This document shows positions 32,484 through 42,313 of a stretch of DNA of 42,892 nt, piece by piece. The position numbers were made by a program, and so were the translations under genes. The notes under the pieces were generated by a model, which saw only the letters and a list, made by a program, of their open reading frames with translations, made no database searches and was not told the DNA's origin. The stretch is from positions 1 through 42,892 of the forward strand of contig NZ_CP056082.1 of NCBI RefSeq assembly GCF_014217215.1. Direction: 5' to 3'. The stretch is from Rothia nasimurium. GTDB lineage: Bacteria > Actinomycetota > Actinomycetes > Actinomycetales > Micrococcaceae. Numbering within the stretch: position 1 is the stretch's first letter; the number at the start of each line of letters is the position of its first letter.

Positions 32484-33209
32484 CTAAGGGCGATGAACCA
32501 TAGAGTAATAGTTTCTAGTATCAAGGGAGTTTCTATAGTTTGTATCTATCATCTGATTAGCCCAAACATTTCCTAGCTGGCCATATGTCTGTGTATCTCC
32601 ATGCTTGAACCATTTCACAGTCTCAATACGAGCTAAGCCCTGATGGAGCACTTCATCAATAGCTGGCTCCAAGTCAGTATCTCGAGAAGCAAGAAGAACA
32701 ACATCAATATCAGAGCGTCGGGCTAGACGAACAGCAGCTAATGCAACAAGCACATCAACACCCTTTTCATAGCCTCCATGTGATAAATCAGTAACATACT
32801 TATTCTGCGTTCTGTCCCATACCTTCGGATAGCATAAAGGCCGCAAAGTGACATCCATGGTGGGAAGCCTTCTAGGGGCAATATGAGCAGGTGACATATT
32901 TCCTGCTCCTGACGTGCTAGGGCTAATAGCTGTTGAAACAGAATTTAGCCACGCCGCCTTCTGGCTCATATTGTAAGCATGCCCAATCTTAGAAGTGTGG
33001 GGCAGTCCTCGGAACACTTCAATATGGGTAACTGTAACTGGGTAGGTGTGTGTTTGTTTGACGCGTTCAATTTCTCGTGCGAACTTCAACGGGTCAATCA
33101 AGGAATTATGTAACGGTCCGGTGGGGTCAAAAACATCGTGTGCAGTTAAATGGACGTTCTGGTAATCGATGACCAGAGCTGCACGTTGCCGTTGTGTTTG
33201 TTCAGGCAT
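32484..33209 (-). CDS. NYN-domain putative ribonuclease (second copy)
   Basis: Identical to the 241-aa LabA/DUF88-like protein at 11033-11758; start chosen at MPEQTQ for the same reason. Confidence 0.75.
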   Translation of the reverse strand: MPEQTQRQRAALVIDYQNVHLTAHDVFDPTGPLHNSLIDPLKFAREIERVKQTHTYPVTVTHIEVFRGLPHTSKIGHAYNMSQKAAWLNSVSTAISPSTSGAGNMSPAHIAPRRLPTMDVTLRPLCYPKVWDRTQNKYVTDLSHGGYEKGVDVLVALAAVRLARRSDIDVVLLASRDTDLEPAIDEVLHQGLARIETVKWFKHGDTQTYGQLGNVWANQMIDTNYRNSLDTRNYYSMVHRP

Positions 33210-33227
33210 TTTAATCGGCTTTCGGGT

Positions 33228-33353
33228 AAAAAAAACCTCACCAGCCGTTCCGAAGAACAGCGGTGAGGAGCTAACTGATATAAAGCATATCAGGAAAAAA
33301 TGAGCGCGGGGCCACGAAGAAGCGGAAAATATGTGACATTGGTCACAATTATA
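33228..33353 (-). promoter_or_regulatory. NYN gene promoter, operator and terminator-like leader (second copy)
   Basis: Same TATAAT, GTGAC-N4-GTCAC palindrome and TTCG-loop hairpin with T8 tail as at 11777-11902. Both copies agree base for base as read by eye. Confidence 0.65.
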
Positions 33354-33385
33354 TGGTTTGTTTGCCTTCCACCCCCTCCCGCGCC

Positions 33386-33500
33386 TGACCGGCTGCCGCA
33401 CAAAAACCCCGCCCTCTTTGGCGCGCAGAGCGCGACAGAGGGCGGGGGTTTCTGCTTGCCCTGGGAGCCTGTGGGCCAGTACGAGCGGGGTAATAAGGGG
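33386..33500. repeat. 115-bp terminator repeat R2 (second copy)
   Basis: Partial direct copy of R1, between the NYN leader and the GNAT stop codon. Confidence 0.75.
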
Positions 33501-33540
33501 TAGGCTAAGGACTCACAGGCACAGGCGGGATAGTCTCGGG

Positions 33541-34164
33541 CTACTTAGAGTAATCACGGGCAAACCAGCGACAGTAAGAAGCGTACTCAGCATACATAGG
33601 GACGTCCTGGATGCCCCCAAAGTATCGAGCCGGTAATAAAGTCCCAAAATCTTCAAAGCCTAAATGTTCAAAGAACTGATGGGAGTTTGTATCGGTAGAA
33701 GCTAGAACTACCTGCGACAGCCCCGCAGGTTCAAGAAATTGCTGATGCAGAGCCTCAAATAGCCCTTTTCCAATACCCTTACCTCGGAACTCAGGGCGCA
33801 CCCCCACCTCTTCAATAAAGAGGCCGTTTTCAGCAAGACGCCTGTAGCTGCCAAGAGTACGGTTCACCTCCGCTAGGGGATAAAAACCAGTCCGCTTCAT
33901 CTCCGGCGAAAAACTAAACTGATACAAGAAACTCAGGCCATGAAGAACCCCAACAAGGTCTTTGCCGTCATAGGCACCTAAGTAAACCTCATGAATAGCG
34001 GGCGGCTCTTGACGATGTACCCGGTAAACAGACTTGAACTCCTGAATCCGAGCATCATTTGACCCTCGAACGAAGTCGGAGGCAATCACAGAGGGAATGA
34101 CGTCTTTAAGTAGCTGCCGCGCCCGCCGGTGCTGGTGGGTAGGAATCATACGATACTCAACCAT
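33541..34164 (-). CDS. GNAT-family N-acetyltransferase (second copy)
   Basis: Identical to the 207-aa enzyme at 12090-12713 with the RGKGIG acetyl-CoA loop. Confidence 0.85.
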   Translation of the reverse strand: MVEYRMIPTHQHRRARQLLKDVIPSVIASDFVRGSNDARIQEFKSVYRVHRQEPPAIHEVYLGAYDGKDLVGVLHGLSFLYQFSFSPEMKRTGFYPLAEVNRTLGSYRRLAENGLFIEEVGVRPEFRGKGIGKGLFEALHQQFLEPAGLSQVVLASTDTNSHQFFEHLGFEDFGTLLPARYFGGIQDVPMYAEYASYCRWFARDYSK

Positions 34165-34320
34165 ATTGGCCTCTCTCGATAGCTCAACTAAAAATCTTCA
34201 CAGAATGAATTTTAGGTGTCTACCGGCAGATAATATAGAGATACACCTTTTCTCTACGGCCTCCACGGTCCACATAAATGCTGACTGCCGTTGAGAGTGA
34301 CCATGAGAGGGGGTGAGCGT

Positions 34321-34428
34321 ATGGGCAAGAACGGCAAAAAGATAGCCCGCGAAGTTCGCAAGTGGTTGGTCCCGGTTGCGAAACTTGTACGGGCTATCGC
34401 TGACTTGGTAAACGCTTTCAACGCCTAA
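34321..34428 (+). CDS. 35-aa cationic amphipathic peptide (second copy)
   Basis: Identical to the frame at 12870-12977, with the same ribosome binding site and downstream hairpin. Confidence 0.6.
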   Translation: MGKNGKKIAREVRKWLVPVAKLVRAIADLVNAFNA

Positions 34429-34455
34429 GTGTGAGTTGAAAGAGTCCTGTGCGTA

Positions 34456-34497
34456 GGGGCATCTCCTCAGTATTTAGCGGTTCTGAGGGGGTGCCCC
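34456..34497 (+). terminator. Hairpin downstream of the peptide gene (second copy)
   Basis: Same GGGGCA/TGCCCC and CCTCAG/CTGAGG arms as at 13005-13046. Confidence 0.5.
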
Positions 34498-34539
34498 GCT
34501 TTGTTATGTACCCAGTCTACATGAAAACCAGGGACACGA

Positions 34540-34627
34540 ACAGACACGATTTTTACCCAAAACAGACACGATTTTTACCCAAAACAGACACGATTTTTAC
34601 CCAAAACAGACACGATTTTTACCCAAA
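34540..34627. repeat. Four perfect 22-bp tandem repeats, candidate centromere (second copy)
   Basis: Same array as at 13089-13176, overlapping the 3' end of the RHH gene. Confidence 0.75.
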
Positions 34628-34843
34628 TACCTTGCTCAAGGTCTCGTTGATAATGGCGGTCATATCTCGCTCCTGCTCAAAAGCCTGTTTACGGAGCTGC
34701 TGGTAAACGTCCTCGTCAATGTTGAACGTAAACTTACGGGTGCTAGCTGGTTTACGAAAAACGGACTCGGTTCGCGCGGCCCCTCCCCCGCTGCTCTCTT
34801 TCTTCGCGGTTGCTGTTGCTAGTTTCTTAGCTAAATCAGTCAT
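34619..34843 (-). CDS. Small ribbon-helix-helix-like partition protein (second copy)
   Basis: Identical to the 74-aa protein at 13168-13392. Confidence 0.78.
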   Translation of the reverse strand: MTDLAKKLATATAKKESSGGGAARTESVFRKPASTRKFTFNIDEDVYQQLRKQAFEQERDMTAIINETLSKVFG

Positions 34844-34871
34844 AACTAGGTGTTCCTTTCCTAAGCCATAC

Positions 34872-34911
34872 ATACGGCTATATGGTCGTACATATAACCA
34901 TATAGCCGTAT
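34872..34911. promoter_or_regulatory. Operator-like inverted repeat upstream of the RHH gene (second copy)
   Basis: Same 15-bp arms as at 13421-13460. Confidence 0.7.
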
Positions 34912-34927
34912 ATATGGTGATGTGGTT

Positions 34928-35535
34928 CTAAGCCTGTAGCGCCTTGAGCGTGTTAGATAGCTCGGTAAACAGGTCTTGATACCCGCCCAAGTCCCCGCTG
35001 TGCGTATCAGCAAACCAGAAATTTTGTACCTGCTGTTTGTTGGGGACTTCTGAGCTAAACACGGGCAGGTCTTGAGCTGTAATCGCCTCTTTGACGGCCT
35101 CGTATGTCTTGGTTGCTCGCTTATCCCAGTGGCAGAGAAATAGGGCCGCTGGGGTATCGCCTGTGGTGGCAAGGGTGCGTACTGCGCGGTTGAAGTCCTC
35201 GGGGGCAACAGGTGAGGGGACGATAACAAAATCTGCTAGTTCGATAGCTTCGTTGATAACGGCAGGGTCGCCCGGTGGGGTATCAATAAATACCCATTCC
35301 TCGGTTGCCTTAGCAAGGGTGCGTGAGAGCATCACGCGATTTACGGGTGTGACCGTATAACGGCGGATAGGCTCGCCACTTTCTTCGGCCACTTCTTTCC
35401 ATTGGGTCGCTGACCCCTGGGGTCTGCATCAATTACTAGGGCGCTGTGTCCTGCGCGTCCGGCTGCCTCAGCTAGAAGCATGGCTGTGGTGGTTTTAGCC
35501 GCCCCGCCTTTGGTGGTGGCAATAGTGATAATCAT
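34928..35535 (-). pseudogene. parA: ParA-family partition ATPase, frameshifted copy
   Basis: One G is missing from a five-G run near 35418, splitting the gene after the Walker A' motif (VIDADP). The intact copy is at 13477-14085. A single homopolymer loss is most likely a sequencing error; it is the first difference met on moving into the poorly resolved end of the contig. Confidence 0.85.
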
Positions 35536-35565
35536 GATTCACCTTTCGGTATGGTCATACCTATA

Positions 35566-35620
35566 ACCATATTACCGTATATATTTATATATGGTCGTAT
35601 GGTCGTATGGTCGTATGGTT
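35566..35620. promoter_or_regulatory. Operator-like words upstream of parA (second copy)
   Basis: Same ACCATATTACCGTAT word and ATGGTCGT triple repeat as at 14116-14170. Confidence 0.6.
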
Positions 35621-35633
35621 AGAAATATGCCTT

Positions 35634-36183
35634 TTACTTGCGTAAACGCTGGATAGTCCACCGGCTAACACCGTGCAACTGAGCCACCTGTTTCACGGAC
35701 ATACCGGCCTCAAGTGCAGCTAGAGCCGCTTGCTCGGCCGTCTCCAGAGAGCTTTTTAGGACGTCCACCTACCCGCCCCTGTGCCCGCGCGTGAGCTAGT
35801 CCGGCCCGGGTTCGTTCAACTAAAATATCTCGCTCATAGTCAGCTAAAACAGTTGCCACATTAAGGAACATGCGCCCCCCGGCTGTGGAGGAATCAAGGT
35901 TCACATCAAGGGCCAACACGTTTATTTTGCGCTCTCCCAGCTCCTTAATGGTTGCCAGGGTGTCGGCCGCTGACCGCCCCAGTCGGTCAAGTCTGGTTAC
36001 TGCCAGGGTGTCGCCAGGGCGTAGGAAGTCAAGGGCGGCCGCTAGGCCAGGGCGGGACGCCTTAGCTCCACTGGCTATGTCGCTGTAAATCTTCTCGCAC
36101 CCCTCGGCTGTGAGAGTGTCAGCCTGAGCCTTTAGGCTCTCTTCCTGCGCTGGGGTTGAAACGCGCGCGTAGCCAACTTTCAT
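35634..36183 (-). pseudogene. Serine resolvase, frameshifted copy
   Basis: An extra C near 35738 shifts the frame after the GGRPKKLSGD hinge, so the C-terminal HTH is lost in this copy. The catalytic domain is unchanged. The intact gene is at 14184-14732. Confidence 0.85.
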
Positions 36184-36185
36184 AG

Positions 36186-36392
36186 CTAGTCTTTCTTCTT
36201 GGGGCGTCTGGCCCCGTGAACTGCTCGGGTGAACCACTTTTCAATCGTGGCTCTTTCCCACAGGGATTCTTCTTTGCCGTTTTTGCCGATAGCTACAGCG
36301 TCCGGCTCCGGGAGGGTATAGCGCGATACGGCGGCCGGGTCTTTGTTCCAAAGATGGGCGATGCCGCTGCGCTTGAGAAGTTCACGGGGCAT
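36186..36392 (-). CDS. Small helix-turn-helix protein, locally altered copy
   Basis: Same length as the 68-aa protein at 14735-14941, but a missing C (about 36208) and an extra G (about 36226) replace about six residues near the C-terminus before the frame is restored. The pair is probably a sequencing artefact. Confidence 0.65.
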   Translation of the reverse strand: MPRELLKRSGIAHLWNKDPAAVSRYTLPEPDAVAIGKNGKEESLWERATIEKWFTRAVHGARRPKKKD

Positions 36393-36397
36393 AGTCG

Positions 36398-36566
36398 TTA
36401 GCTGTCCTTTTTGCCTAGGTTGTAATATCGGTGAGCTAGGTAGCCTGCTGCTGCGGCTACCAGTAGCGGGGTGAGCTTTTGTTGAGAGTACCGCGCTCAG
36501 TGCTGCGGTGGTGGCCGCAAGGGTAAACCAGTGTCCTGCGCGGGTGTAGTCATTAGCCTTTTCCAT
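36398..36566 (-). pseudogene. 55-aa small membrane protein, frameshifted copy
   Basis: An extra T near 36482 fuses the first 28 codons to another frame that runs into the HTH gene. The intact version is at 14947-15114. Confidence 0.65.
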
Positions 36567-36596
36567 GTTTAGCTCCTGTTCTAAACTGGTAGGGGA

Positions 36597-36620
36597 GGGT
36601 GGGGGCTTGTGCCCCCACCC
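36597..36620. promoter_or_regulatory. Perfect 10-bp hairpin between the small membrane genes (second copy)
   Basis: Same GGGTGGGGGC stem and TTGT loop as at 15145-15168. Confidence 0.55.
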
Positions 36621-36633
36621 GGTATAGGTTCAG

Positions 36634-36786
36634 CTATTTCTTTTTGCTGTTCCTCTTCTTGCTGGTGGTCTTATGTGCTTTGTGGGCTGTGAGGCCACCG
36701 GCAATGATTGCTATCGCTGAGACAATTTGAAAGAAGCCGTTACCGAAGTTGGCGACTATCTCAGATAGCTTGTGTAGGTTATCCAT
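36634..36786 (-). CDS. 50-aa small membrane protein with basic tail (second copy)
   Basis: Same frame as at 15182-15334, unchanged. Confidence 0.65.
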   Translation of the reverse strand: MDNLHKLSEIVANFGNGFFQIVSAIAIIAGGLTAHKAHKTTSKKRNSKKK

Positions 36787-36817
36787 AACCTTTTTCCTTT
36801 CGGTTGTTCTCAGTTCT

Positions 36818-36855
36818 CTATACGGTTTCTGTAAGCATCACCTCCTTGATGTGAT
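36818..36855 (-). promoter_or_regulatory. Leader with exposed Shine-Dalgarno loop (second copy)
   Basis: Same CATCA-AGGAGG-TGATG element and six-codon frame as at 15366-15403. Confidence 0.4.
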
Positions 36856-36929
36856 AGTTCTAGTCTACTGAAAAAACCAAAAATATCAATAAAAATGATA
36901 ATAAATGTGTAGATTTTTTCGGCCATACA

Positions 36930-36944
36930 ACCATATAGCCATAC
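36930..36944. promoter_or_regulatory. Operator-like word upstream of the small membrane genes (second copy)
   Basis: Same ACCATATAGCCATAC word as at 15479-15493. Confidence 0.5.
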
Positions 36945-36963
36945 ATACATACGGTTATGTAAG

Positions 36964-37072
36964 TGGTGCAAAAACACTCGGTTTTGCACCATAGGCTAGG
37001 GTGCTCCGGGGTGGGGTGAAAAACCCTCAAGCGTGGTGCAAAACTAGGGGGCAAAACTAAGTGGTGCAAAAC
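36964..37072. repeat. Cluster of TGGTGCAAAA repeats (second copy)
   Basis: Same inverted and direct repeats as at 15513-15622. The spacer between them differs by one G and by a local base swap (AAAACACC against AAAAACCC). The following C-rich stretch to 37240 has no gene. Confidence 0.6.
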
Positions 37073-37240
37073 TGGATGTGTTCAGCGGTTTTTGCCCCTC
37101 ATTGTCCTAAGCCTGTTCCCTGCCTACCTCCCAACCAGCCATAACGAACACTCCCTAACTTCCTGCCAGCCCCCACTACCCTCACCCGCCCCCAGGTGAG
37201 CACAGATTAACCCGCCTGTGCCTCTGAGTCCTAAGCCTGC

Positions 37241-37404
37241 CCCCTTACCCCGCTCGTACTGGTCCACAGGCTCCCAGGGCAAGCAAAAACCCCGCCCTCT
37301 GTCGCGCTCTGCGCGTCAAAGAGGGCGGGGGTTTTGTGCGGCAGCCGGTCAAGCGCGGCGCTTGCGCGGGGGCGTGGGGGCGGCGTCAGCCCCCACAAGG
37401 GCAC
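37241..37404. repeat. 164-bp terminator repeat R3 (second copy)
   Basis: Inverted copy of R1, downstream of the coupling gene; followed by one extra A relative to the first unit. Confidence 0.8.
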
Positions 37405-37409
37405 AAGCC

Positions 37410-39507
37410 TTACCTGATAGGCATGTTCATAGCGTCATCCTCTTCATCTTCAAAAGGAAGATTCGCGTTCTCTGGCTTTGCCTCTTGCACTGGCTCACCC
37501 TCTAACAGGTGCTCCCAGGGGTTCGCCGGTTTCTGCTTGACCTGCGGGGCTGGTGCCGCTTCGGTCGGTTGCGGTACTTCCTGCACACTCTCCGCTACGG
37601 GGCGGCCGCTACATGCTGCGGCTTCGGCTGCGCTGCTGGTCGCTGCGGTAGCCCAGTCTTACGAACTTTCACCTTTTCCACCATGCGCGGACTCTTCACC
37701 ACGGCCACCACCTCGCCAGGGTTCAGGTTCCGCAACACATTGGGGGCAAGGTGAACACCTCAACCTCGCGCACGGTGCCCTGACCACTGGCCCGCGCTTG
37801 GGTTCCCAGAAGGTCTTTATCCTCGAAAGTCTGTAGGGTTTCTTTCATGGCTTGACGGGTGCCCAGCATATCGGCCAGCTCGTCAGCCTTAATATCAATC
37901 TGGTGAAGAATCTTCACGGCCGTATTGGTCATAAGGCGGTCTTTAAACCCGTTGTCGATAGTCTCTAGGGCAACAAGGGTTTGTGCTGAGAGCACGGACG
38001 CCCCGCCGTGTGAGCGGGTACGCTCCACAACATCCACCAGGTTAGAGCCGCCAGGGCTGAAAACTCGTCCACTATTAGCAGGTTCAGCCGGTTTTGCTCC
38101 CCGGTGGCCGGGTTCTCGTGCCACTTAGCCGCCCCCAGGTCGGCCATTGCTGCCACATAGTCACTAATGGCAAGGTTGGCAATAAACTGGGAGGCTTCAA
38201 GGTCGCGGGCGGCGTCCATATTGAACAGCACAATATCCCCGCCCTCGATAGCTGCCCGCAAATCTAGCCCGCCTGGTTCATCAACCAGCACATTACCGGC
38301 TGCGCCCTCGGCTACTACTGCGAAACGTGAACGCATACCTACAGCGGCCGTGGCTACTTCTTTATCTTCGTCCGCTTCCGCGAGAAAGTTCTCAATCCGT
38401 GCGGCTGTCTGTCGGTCGCTGATAGCGTCCTTGATGCTATCGAGCACCTTGAGGCGCATCATTTTTGCCACGTGCTCAATATCCATGCGCCAGGGCCGCG
38501 ACTTGCGGGCCTCGGTGTAGGTCAGCCCGTCCGATACTGCCGCCTCTAGTGCTCTAAGGGCCAGCAGGGTAAACCGGGAGCCGGGGCGCTGGTAGTGGGC
38601 TTCACTAAACCCGCCTGCCTCGGCATACTGTTCGGCCCTAATCATGATGTTGCGCCGGTGGGTGGCGCTCCCGTGGCGAATAGGGTTATAGGTGGTGGGT
38701 TGCCCCGGTGCCGTCCTCGGTGATGATGTGGAACTTTCGGCCAGATGCAGCGGCGATAGTTTCAAGAGCTGCCGTTATATCGCGCTCGGGCTTCATCGTG
38801 ATAAAGACCGTGCCGATTCTGAACGGCTCGGCGGCCGGGGCCAGGGTCAAGCCCTTGATTAGTTCAAGAATAGTGGTGGTCTTACCGTAGCCACTGGGGC
38901 CAAAAATCGCCGTGTGCAGCCGTAGGGCTGATACCGGAATGTCAAAGGGTTTCAAGGTGCTTTCAGTAGCACCAAGACGCACGGCCAGGTGGTCAAGATT
39001 TTGAACCGGCTTGGGGTTAGCCCAGTCCTTCATTTTCTTCGTTGCGGCCGCGACTTCCTTAGCGCTGCGCTTGGGTGCCTCGTCCTCGCGCCACTCTGGT
39101 TTATACCGGCCTCTTGCTACAGCAATAAACCCGGCCACTACTACCGCCACCGGCAGACCAAACCAAACTTGAGCCAGCAACCACCCCGGCAGGTGACTGG
39201 AAGCGAAAGAAAACAGGTCGGTAAGTCCGGCGGCCTGAACGTAGGCGCGTACCTCGCGCACCCACAGAAAATAGGCCCTAAACCCACCGGCCATAGCTGA
39301 GATTGCACTTGCTCCTAGACCGGCGATAAGTGCCCACTGTGCCCATTTCACCCGCGTAAGAATCACGGTAAAAATAAGAGCAGCTACAGCAACAACCGGG
39401 TTAAGAATACCCAGAATTAAAGTAGCCCCGCGCTTATACGCCTCAAGGGTATTAGTTTCCGGCTTTAGCTCTGTATCGCGTAAACGTACCCGTGGTGTTT
39501 GTGCCAT
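37410..39507 (-). pseudogene. TraG/TcpA-like coupling ATPase, frameshifted copy
   Basis: Against the intact gene at 15959-18058, it lacks a C near 37598, a T near 37744 and a C near 38051, and has an extra G near 38697. The N-terminal membrane domain and the Walker A motif are readable as one piece (38686-39507). The Walker B region lies beside the third shift. Confidence 0.85.
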
Positions 39508-39509
39508 GT

Positions 39510-40202
39510 CTAAAAACCTCCTTCGTATAGCTCAATCTGAATTTTTGGTTTACCACCAACAAGCGGTAAATCATTTTTTCAATGAATCGTACACATCAGA
39601 TACACGAGTCCATGCGGCCGGGGCAACGTAGTATTTTACCGCCGTTACTTTATCCGCATTAGCGTAGCCGGTCATGAGTGAATGTAAACGCTTGCGGTCT
39701 TTAGGTGTGTGCTCGTATTCGATATAAAACATAGCTGCCCCTTTACGCGCAACCATATCGGGGAATACCTGAACAGAACGCCCACCTGTAAATCGCGTCA
39801 AAGAAAATGTAGGCTCACCCCCATTGGTTAGAGCTGAAACATCAAGACGCCTCATTTTAGTTTCACCTAAAATCTCGTACCCAGGATTGCGGCGGTGAAA
39901 GTTAATAGCAATATCAACGAGCGTTTTATCATGCTCTATCTGGGCGACTTTTACACCCCTGGGTGTATTCTCGGCAGAAAAACCCAGATACTCTAGCCCC
40001 TCACGCGAAACATAGTAGAACTTCCTCTGCGAACTAAGAGCCTTGGACTGACTCACTAGGCCCAGCTCAGTCAGCCGCGCCAGACGCCGCCAACCACCCG
40101 AGGGGACATGTCCTTATACTCCTGGATATGCTCACTGAACACAAAAGGCCAGTTAGCCATAAACTCTAAAATCTGCCGGTCACGCTCTAGTAGAACAATC
40201 AC
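39510..40202 (-). pseudogene. Replication-relaxation protein, frameshifted copy
   Basis: A missing A near 40093 and an extra T near 39580 shift the N-terminal winged helix and the C-terminus; the PD-(D/E)xK-like core (FPD, FYIEYEH) is unchanged. The intact copy is at 18061-18753. Confidence 0.75.
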
Positions 40203-40384
40203 AGTAACCTACCTTTTCCAGGCACAACACTTGCACCTCTAACCTTATTCTCCTAACAAGACCCTGATAACTCTCATTCACGCCTACAGAACAGCACACC
40301 CCATAACCTCCTAAAAACCTGCTGATACTCACCTATCACTGACCTACTTTCTAACCTCTACACTCTCACTATCTCCTACCTGAC
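40203..40384. other. G-poor pyrimidine-rich tract (second copy)
   Basis: Matches 18754-18942 except near 40243, where TAACCTTATTCTCCTAAC replaces a longer CT-rich block. No gene seen. Confidence 0.5.
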
Positions 40385-40584
40385 CTACCCCGTACAGAAC
40401 CCTCCCTGCCCTCTCTGTGTACACCCTGCCCCCTGCGCCAACCGAACAAAGCCGGACGCACCGACACCCCACACACAACGAGGGACGAGGCGGGTGTGGG
40501 GTGTCGGTGCGGGAGGCGGCGTGAAGGTTGATAGCGCAGGGGGCAGGGTGTACACATATCTGTATAGGTTTCTGTACGGGGTAG
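40385..40584. repeat. 200-bp nested inverted repeat (second copy)
   Basis: All three arm pairs of the element at 18943-19142 are conserved without change. Confidence 0.85.
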
Positions 40585-40604
40585 TGTATAGGTAGTTCTG
40601 ATAA

Positions 40605-40642
40605 AAATAGTACCCCCAGCCCTCCGGCTGAGGGTACTATTT
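40605..40642 (-). terminator. Terminator of the transfer operon (second copy)
   Basis: Same AAATAGTACCC stem as at 19163-19200. Confidence 0.8.
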
Positions 40643-40651
40643 CCGCTCGTG

Positions 40652-40858
40652 TTACGGGCGTTGTGCGTCTAGGTCTGGGTCATAGGCTGCCCAGTAGGAT
40701 TCCACGGCGTCACAGATTGCTTGAGCATAAGAGAGGTCTTTATCAACCTTTACGCGCTTGAGCATTTCGCGCACCTTGGGCGTGACCATCGTGGTGATTT
40801 GAACCCGGTTGGGCCTGTATGGTTCGTGGGGGTTTTCAACGGGCTTACCGCGTGCCAT
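40652..40858 (-). CDS. Second small ribbon-helix-helix-like protein (second copy)
   Basis: Identical to the 68-aa protein at 19210-19416. Confidence 0.72.
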   Translation of the reverse strand: MARGKPVENPHEPYRPNRVQITTMVTPKVREMLKRVKVDKDLSYAQAICDAVESYWAAYDPDLDAQRP

Positions 40859-40882
40859 AGCTTTTCCTTTCTCTCCTGTGTC

Positions 40883-42295
40883 TTAGAGTCCTGCAACGAC
40901 TGAGGCGGTGGCCTCTAGTAAGGCTCGATGGGTCTTGGCCCCTAGGCGTTCCCACTCAATCGCCCCGCCGTTCTCAAGGGAGGTTTCCCAGGGTAGAACG
41001 TGCACCGTGCGCACATGCTGGGCTAGGTGGTTTTGGATGCGTCCTAACCGTTCTTTGTTCTCCTTGGACTTGGCGCGGTCGCTAGTTTTAGGGGAGTCAA
41101 TAATGACCGCTACAGAGTTTTCTACCTTTTCCTGATAGCCCTTTTTAATAAGAGCATCAATAGTTTCGGCTGCGGTCTGGGCTGAGTCCTCAGCATTAGA
41201 GCAGACGATAACTAATTCATCTGCTGTAGCTGCTGCTGCCTGCCAGGTAGAAGCATTAGAAGCATTACCAGTGTCAATAACCATCATGCGGTAAAAAGAG
41301 CGCAAGAGATTATGAAGAGATATAAAACCATCACCATTAATAACCGGCTTATCACTGCCTTGGTGCTGGGACGCTAAAAGGTCAAACTTATTTTCACCCT
41401 GGGGACGAACAAAGTTTATAAGTTCTGCTGTCTGCCTGAGTTTTTAAAGAAACTCATTTCATGCAGCAGGTCGATAGCTGTATTAGTAGTATTTGCTTCA
41501 ACAGGTGAGCGGTAGGCTAAGGTTCCCCGGTTTTCGTTATTATCCCAGGCTAGAACAGTTCCACCGCGTACACGGCCTAAAACAGATGAAAGTAAATAGG
41601 CAATAGTGGTTTTACCGGCCCCGCTTTGAGGTTAGCAACCATAATAGTTTTGTGGGATTTGAGGCCGCGCTGTATTTCTCGGCGTGCTTTTCTTTCTGAT
41701 AATTCTTCATTATCAGCAGGGAGTGATAAACCAAGGAGTTCAAAAAGCCGCGCCATCCGTTGCGGGCAGGCTCTTCGCTGCTGCTGGGCTTGGCGGTGTA
41801 GAACTGCTCGGCTGTGGGCTTGCTCGTGCTGCTCGTGTTGGTTGCAGCAGGGGCGGCCACGGACGGGCGGCTAAATGCTGCGGGCTGAGGTGCTGCTACC
41901 GAGGCGGGGCTGACCGGCTCACTGGCCTTAGTCTCTGCTGCCTCTTCGTGCATGGTTTTACCCTCAAGAACAGGCATATCTAAAGCATCATCGTCCATCT
42001 CGTCTAAGTCCAAGGGGGCGATATGGGTAGGTTCGGGTGCAGCTACTTTCTGAGCTGCCGGGGCCTCTTGGGGAACGTCTATTTTGCTCAGGCTCCCCGC
42101 TGCGTACCGCAAACCTATAGGCTCTTCACCCTCCACATACACGGCTATATCTGTAGTGGTATTGGCCGGGGCCTTTTCTGGGATAAGGCTTACCAGGCGC
42201 TTACGTCCGCTCTCCTTATCGGCTATCTCTTCGGTGTGCTCGTCCTTGCCCAGGGTGAGGGTGAGGGTGGTATCTGTAATGTGTGCGCTGTTCAT
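40883..42295 (-). pseudogene. ParA/MinD-like ATPase with N-terminal extension, frameshifted copy
   Basis: Three single-base losses (C near 41435, C near 41625, G near 41736) restore the overall phase but scramble about 100 residues, including the Walker A loop. The N-terminal extension (41740-42295) and the C-terminal 140 residues are intact. The functional copy is at 19441-20856. Confidence 0.8.
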
Positions 42296-42313
42296 GCTCT
42301 GCGGTGTCCTTTT

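Noticed and set aside
36186-36566. A 126-codon fusion of the small membrane protein and the HTH protein
   Set aside because: It exists only because of an extra T near 36482; the first copy has two separate genes with their own ribosome binding sites.
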